The notes under the pieces are model-generated. The model was not told the DNA's origin, searched no databases, and saw only the letters and a list, made by a program, of their open reading frames with translations. The translations under genes and the position numbers were made by a program. Of a stretch of DNA of 64,000 nucleotides, positions 61,853 to 64,000 are shown one piece after another. The stretch's first letter is position 1, and each line of letters starts with the position of its first letter. Source of the DNA: Odontesthes bonariensis (Eukaryota > Chordata > Actinopteri > Atheriniformes > Atherinopsidae); NCBI RefSeq assembly GCF_027942865.1, contig NC_134513.1, positions 33,535,429-33,599,428 of the forward strand. The letters are read 5' to 3'.

Positions 61853-62327
61853 GTATCTCAAACAGATGTTTCAACAGCACGTTTGACATCCATTTGTTCT
61901 TAGAGATAAAACAAAAGCAACTTTACTCAAACAAGAATGTAAAAGAAATATAAGAGCTTCTATTCTGCTGAATATTTTTCTAAATGCATTTTCAAATCAT
62001 TTGGTCCTAAACTAAAAAATGTTTGGTTTTATGACAAACAAGATGCAAAAAGAGTGATTTTTCTTTTTTCTTTGGCACTTTTACTTTAAATAAAAACAAG
62101 AGCCAGTCCTCTGCTAAGGCAAACGCTGTATTTCACAACTTTAACACAAGTATTTCCACAACAGAAGTGAAAGGGTTTTAAAAAAGACCCTGATGTGATC
62201 ACTGCACAGGCTCAAACAGTCCTGCTCACCAACAACTCGACTAATTTCTGTCCAGCTCCACGTCAGCGGCTCCAGCTTCATTAACGTGTGAAAGCTCTGG
62301 GGGGCGAGCGGGTCGACCGGCGTCCCC

Positions 62328-62372
62328 TCACAGCAGGATCCTCATGCTGTTGGTGCCCCGGTGGGCTCAGAC
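62328..62372 (-). CDS. Possible terminal exon of an unidentified gene
   Basis: After a weak acceptor (CTTGTCTGAG) the minus strand reads HRGTNSMRILL and a stop (62328-62330). The motif looks like a protein tail, but I do not recognise the family and the pyrimidine tract is poor. It depends on the unproved gene at the right edge. Confidence 0.15.
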
Positions 62373-63337
62373 AAGAGGCTGCAGGTTTTTTTATTCCCAA
62401 CAAGCCGGCCACAGGTGAGCTCAAGTGAAGACTGCTACATTTTATTATAGCCATTAAAAACCAGAAAAAGACCAAAAGCACTGGGTCCTTAGTCCATCTC
62501 AAGATTTTCTTCCACAGTTGAAGAAGCCTCAGAATTGGTTTCATGTGTTGGATAGCTTTTGATACATTTTTATTAAAAGGGATTTTTTTTAAAAGATAAA
62601 CATCTTACAAAATCTGACGAGACAGAAAGAAATTGCGTGTAAAGATGTTGATATAATCATAAGATAATTCCTTTATTTGCCGTCACGTGTTTAAACCATT
62701 TTCAGGTCGGTTTTCCTGCCCTCTTTCTGGTCTTTAGTTACCTCCACAGACTGGGGATGAGACTGAAGTCTTGTTTCTGGCTTGGCCACTCCAACAAGTT
62801 GGTTGTTCTGTTGTTTAAGTGTGCTACACACTTTGAGACTTTAGAGATGTTAGACGTCATTTGATTGACTGTTCATCTTGAACTTGTTTATTGACTTCTG
62901 TTATTTGCATCTGACTTAGCAACTTATATTGCTGTCTAACTGCGGCTTATGCACGAGGTGTCAGTTGGCTTGATGATGTAATTCCTGATAGTTTAGTGCC
63001 TTTCTTTATCACTGTTGCATTTTGTTGCAATAGATGTCGTGTTTTTTTTCATCATTTGTATTGGGTGGCTGCACAGGGGTCAGGAGGGATTAAGGAAAGA
63101 GTCCTTTTCAGGGCTCTGACCTGGAATAGAAACAATTTTGTGAATCCTCTCTGAACTGGAAAGATTAAAATGACTCAGCAGCCATTTTCTGTTCGAGCAG
63201 GCAAACAAACCCCACGTCACTGACCAATATCCTCCCAAAGATTAAAGTAATCCTTAAGAAAAGCTCTGTCCCTCTTCCTTTTGTGGAAGTCCACAGCTTT
63301 TGTTTTCCCTCTTTGAGGTTTGTTTTTACCTTGTACA

Positions 63338-63390
63338 GCTAGAATAAACTTTATTGCCATTGCACACCAGGGTACAATCAAAAATTACGA
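63338..63390 (-). repeat. Retroelement 3' tail
   Basis: AATAAACTTTATTGCCATTG then CACACCAGGGTACAATCA, similar in form to other fish LINE ends in this window. Confidence 0.45.
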
Positions 63391-63710
63391 GCAACATAAC
63401 CTACGCAACCAGGTTTATTTGCTTCAAAACAGTCAATGAAAAGGTATCTTATTTAAATGTCTTTTTGCGTGGCTTTATTAAAATATCTCTTTGGATTTGG
63501 TCTGTGCCAAAGCTCCGCACCTCTAATTCTTTCGTGCAGCTTGTACACTTTCTTGTGATTTATTGACAACCAGAAAAGATGGAAAGTCACCGCACATTAA
63601 CGAGTTTGGCGTCGACTTCTGTCTTTATGTCTGCGTTTTCCTCCCGCAGTGCGCGAACACTCACCCAAAAGACTTTGTGCCCCACTGTCAGCTGCTACTG
63701 GCTCTTCATT

Positions 63711-64000
63711 AAGCGGCAGCACAACACCATTGAAGAGCTCCCCATGGAATCCTCTGGTGAAGTTGGAATGAAAAGCCTGGGCCTGCCACATCTGCTTCCA
63801 CAGAAGCACATGCAGGTGTAACCACATTATTAGGGTCACCACAGTCTGTTAAACCAGGTGGAGATGAGACAAATAAAGCCTCCAGAGGGGATGCTGGGAG
63901 ACGAGATTGGCTCTGCTGGGTGCTGCTGTTGCTGGAGTTTTGAAGACAACATTGAGGAGCTGATGGACGCCCGCTGGGCTTCTGATTCTCACCCGACAGC
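63711..64000 (-). CDS. Possible coding exon of an unidentified gene, cut by the window edge
   Basis: The minus strand is open from the window edge to a TAA at 63711-63713, about 96 codons. The sequence is rich in Ser, Pro and Gln (for example CLQNSSNSSTQQSQSRLPAS), as in disordered protein regions. No domain is seen and I do not recognise the protein. The last 20 residues look non-coding, so an earlier splice donor is possible. Confidence 0.25.

Noticed and set aside
63579-63842. Open frames on both strands next to the right edge
   Set aside because: The plus frame has no homology I can name. The shifted minus frame has a stop just upstream. Only the frame reaching the window edge was kept, at low confidence.

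Overview
The window is nuclear DNA of a ray-finned (teleost) fish. It is AT-rich, its genes are split by GT-AG introns, its proteins are vertebrate orthologues, and the intergenic DNA is full of teleost-type repeats (hAT and Tc1 relics, L2- and L1-type LINE tails, tRNA-derived SINEs, long CA/GT microsatellites). There is no bacterial operon, CRISPR array, phage or plasmid signal.

Genes, left to right. (1) The last three coding exons of the tetraspanin cd9 (+, 1-2163; the 5' part lies outside). (2) A complete cwf19l1, a debranching/splicing-associated CWF19-like protein (-, 14 coding exons, 16189 down to 5151, 559 aa). (3) A complete dmtf1, the cyclin-D-binding Myb-like transcription factor (+, 16 coding exons, 18546-30568, 642 aa). 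(4) A complete tmem243, a small membrane protein (-, 4 coding exons, 37674 down to 34360, 117 aa). (5) A complete dclre1c, the Artemis nuclease of NHEJ and V(D)J recombination (+, 15 coding exons, 48545-58963, 636 aa, all visible metallo-beta-lactamase ligands present). (6) At the right edge, weak evidence for the 3' end of a minus-strand gene that I cannot name. Exon coordinates were set by translating across each junction, and every listed CDS closes in frame.

Orientation. cwf19l1 and dmtf1 are divergent, dmtf1 and tmem243 converge, tmem243 and dclre1c are divergent, and dclre1c converges on the unnamed gene. From recalled human maps, dmtf1 and tmem243 are also neighbours in human. cwf19l1, dclre1c and cd9 come from other human regions, so the block looks like a teleost rearrangement. 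The genes are housekeeping-type and I see no sign that they act as one pathway.

Repeat landscape. Best-supported mobile elements: a 752-bp hAT relic with perfect 16-bp TIRs, a perfect 8-bp target duplication and a BED-finger remnant (6850-7601); a TTAA-flanked TIR element beside it (7628-8187); a fold-back hAT MITE (13780-14005); a SINE with its own target duplication (14192-14400); two Tc1 transposase relics (about 18850-19575 and 29525-30235); L2-type reverse-transcriptase remnants (about 36585-37335 and 47774-48300); another hAT-like element (38622-39302); an L1-type tail (about 39905-40490); and a 1,089-bp element with long CpG-rich inverted arms in dclre1c intron 9 (53295-54383). dmtf1 introns also hold diverged minisatellite blocks and a perfect 142-bp tandem duplication. 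I found no convincing undescribed biological system. The best leads are the long inverted-repeat element and the complementary GT/CA tracts around dmtf1 coding exon 10.
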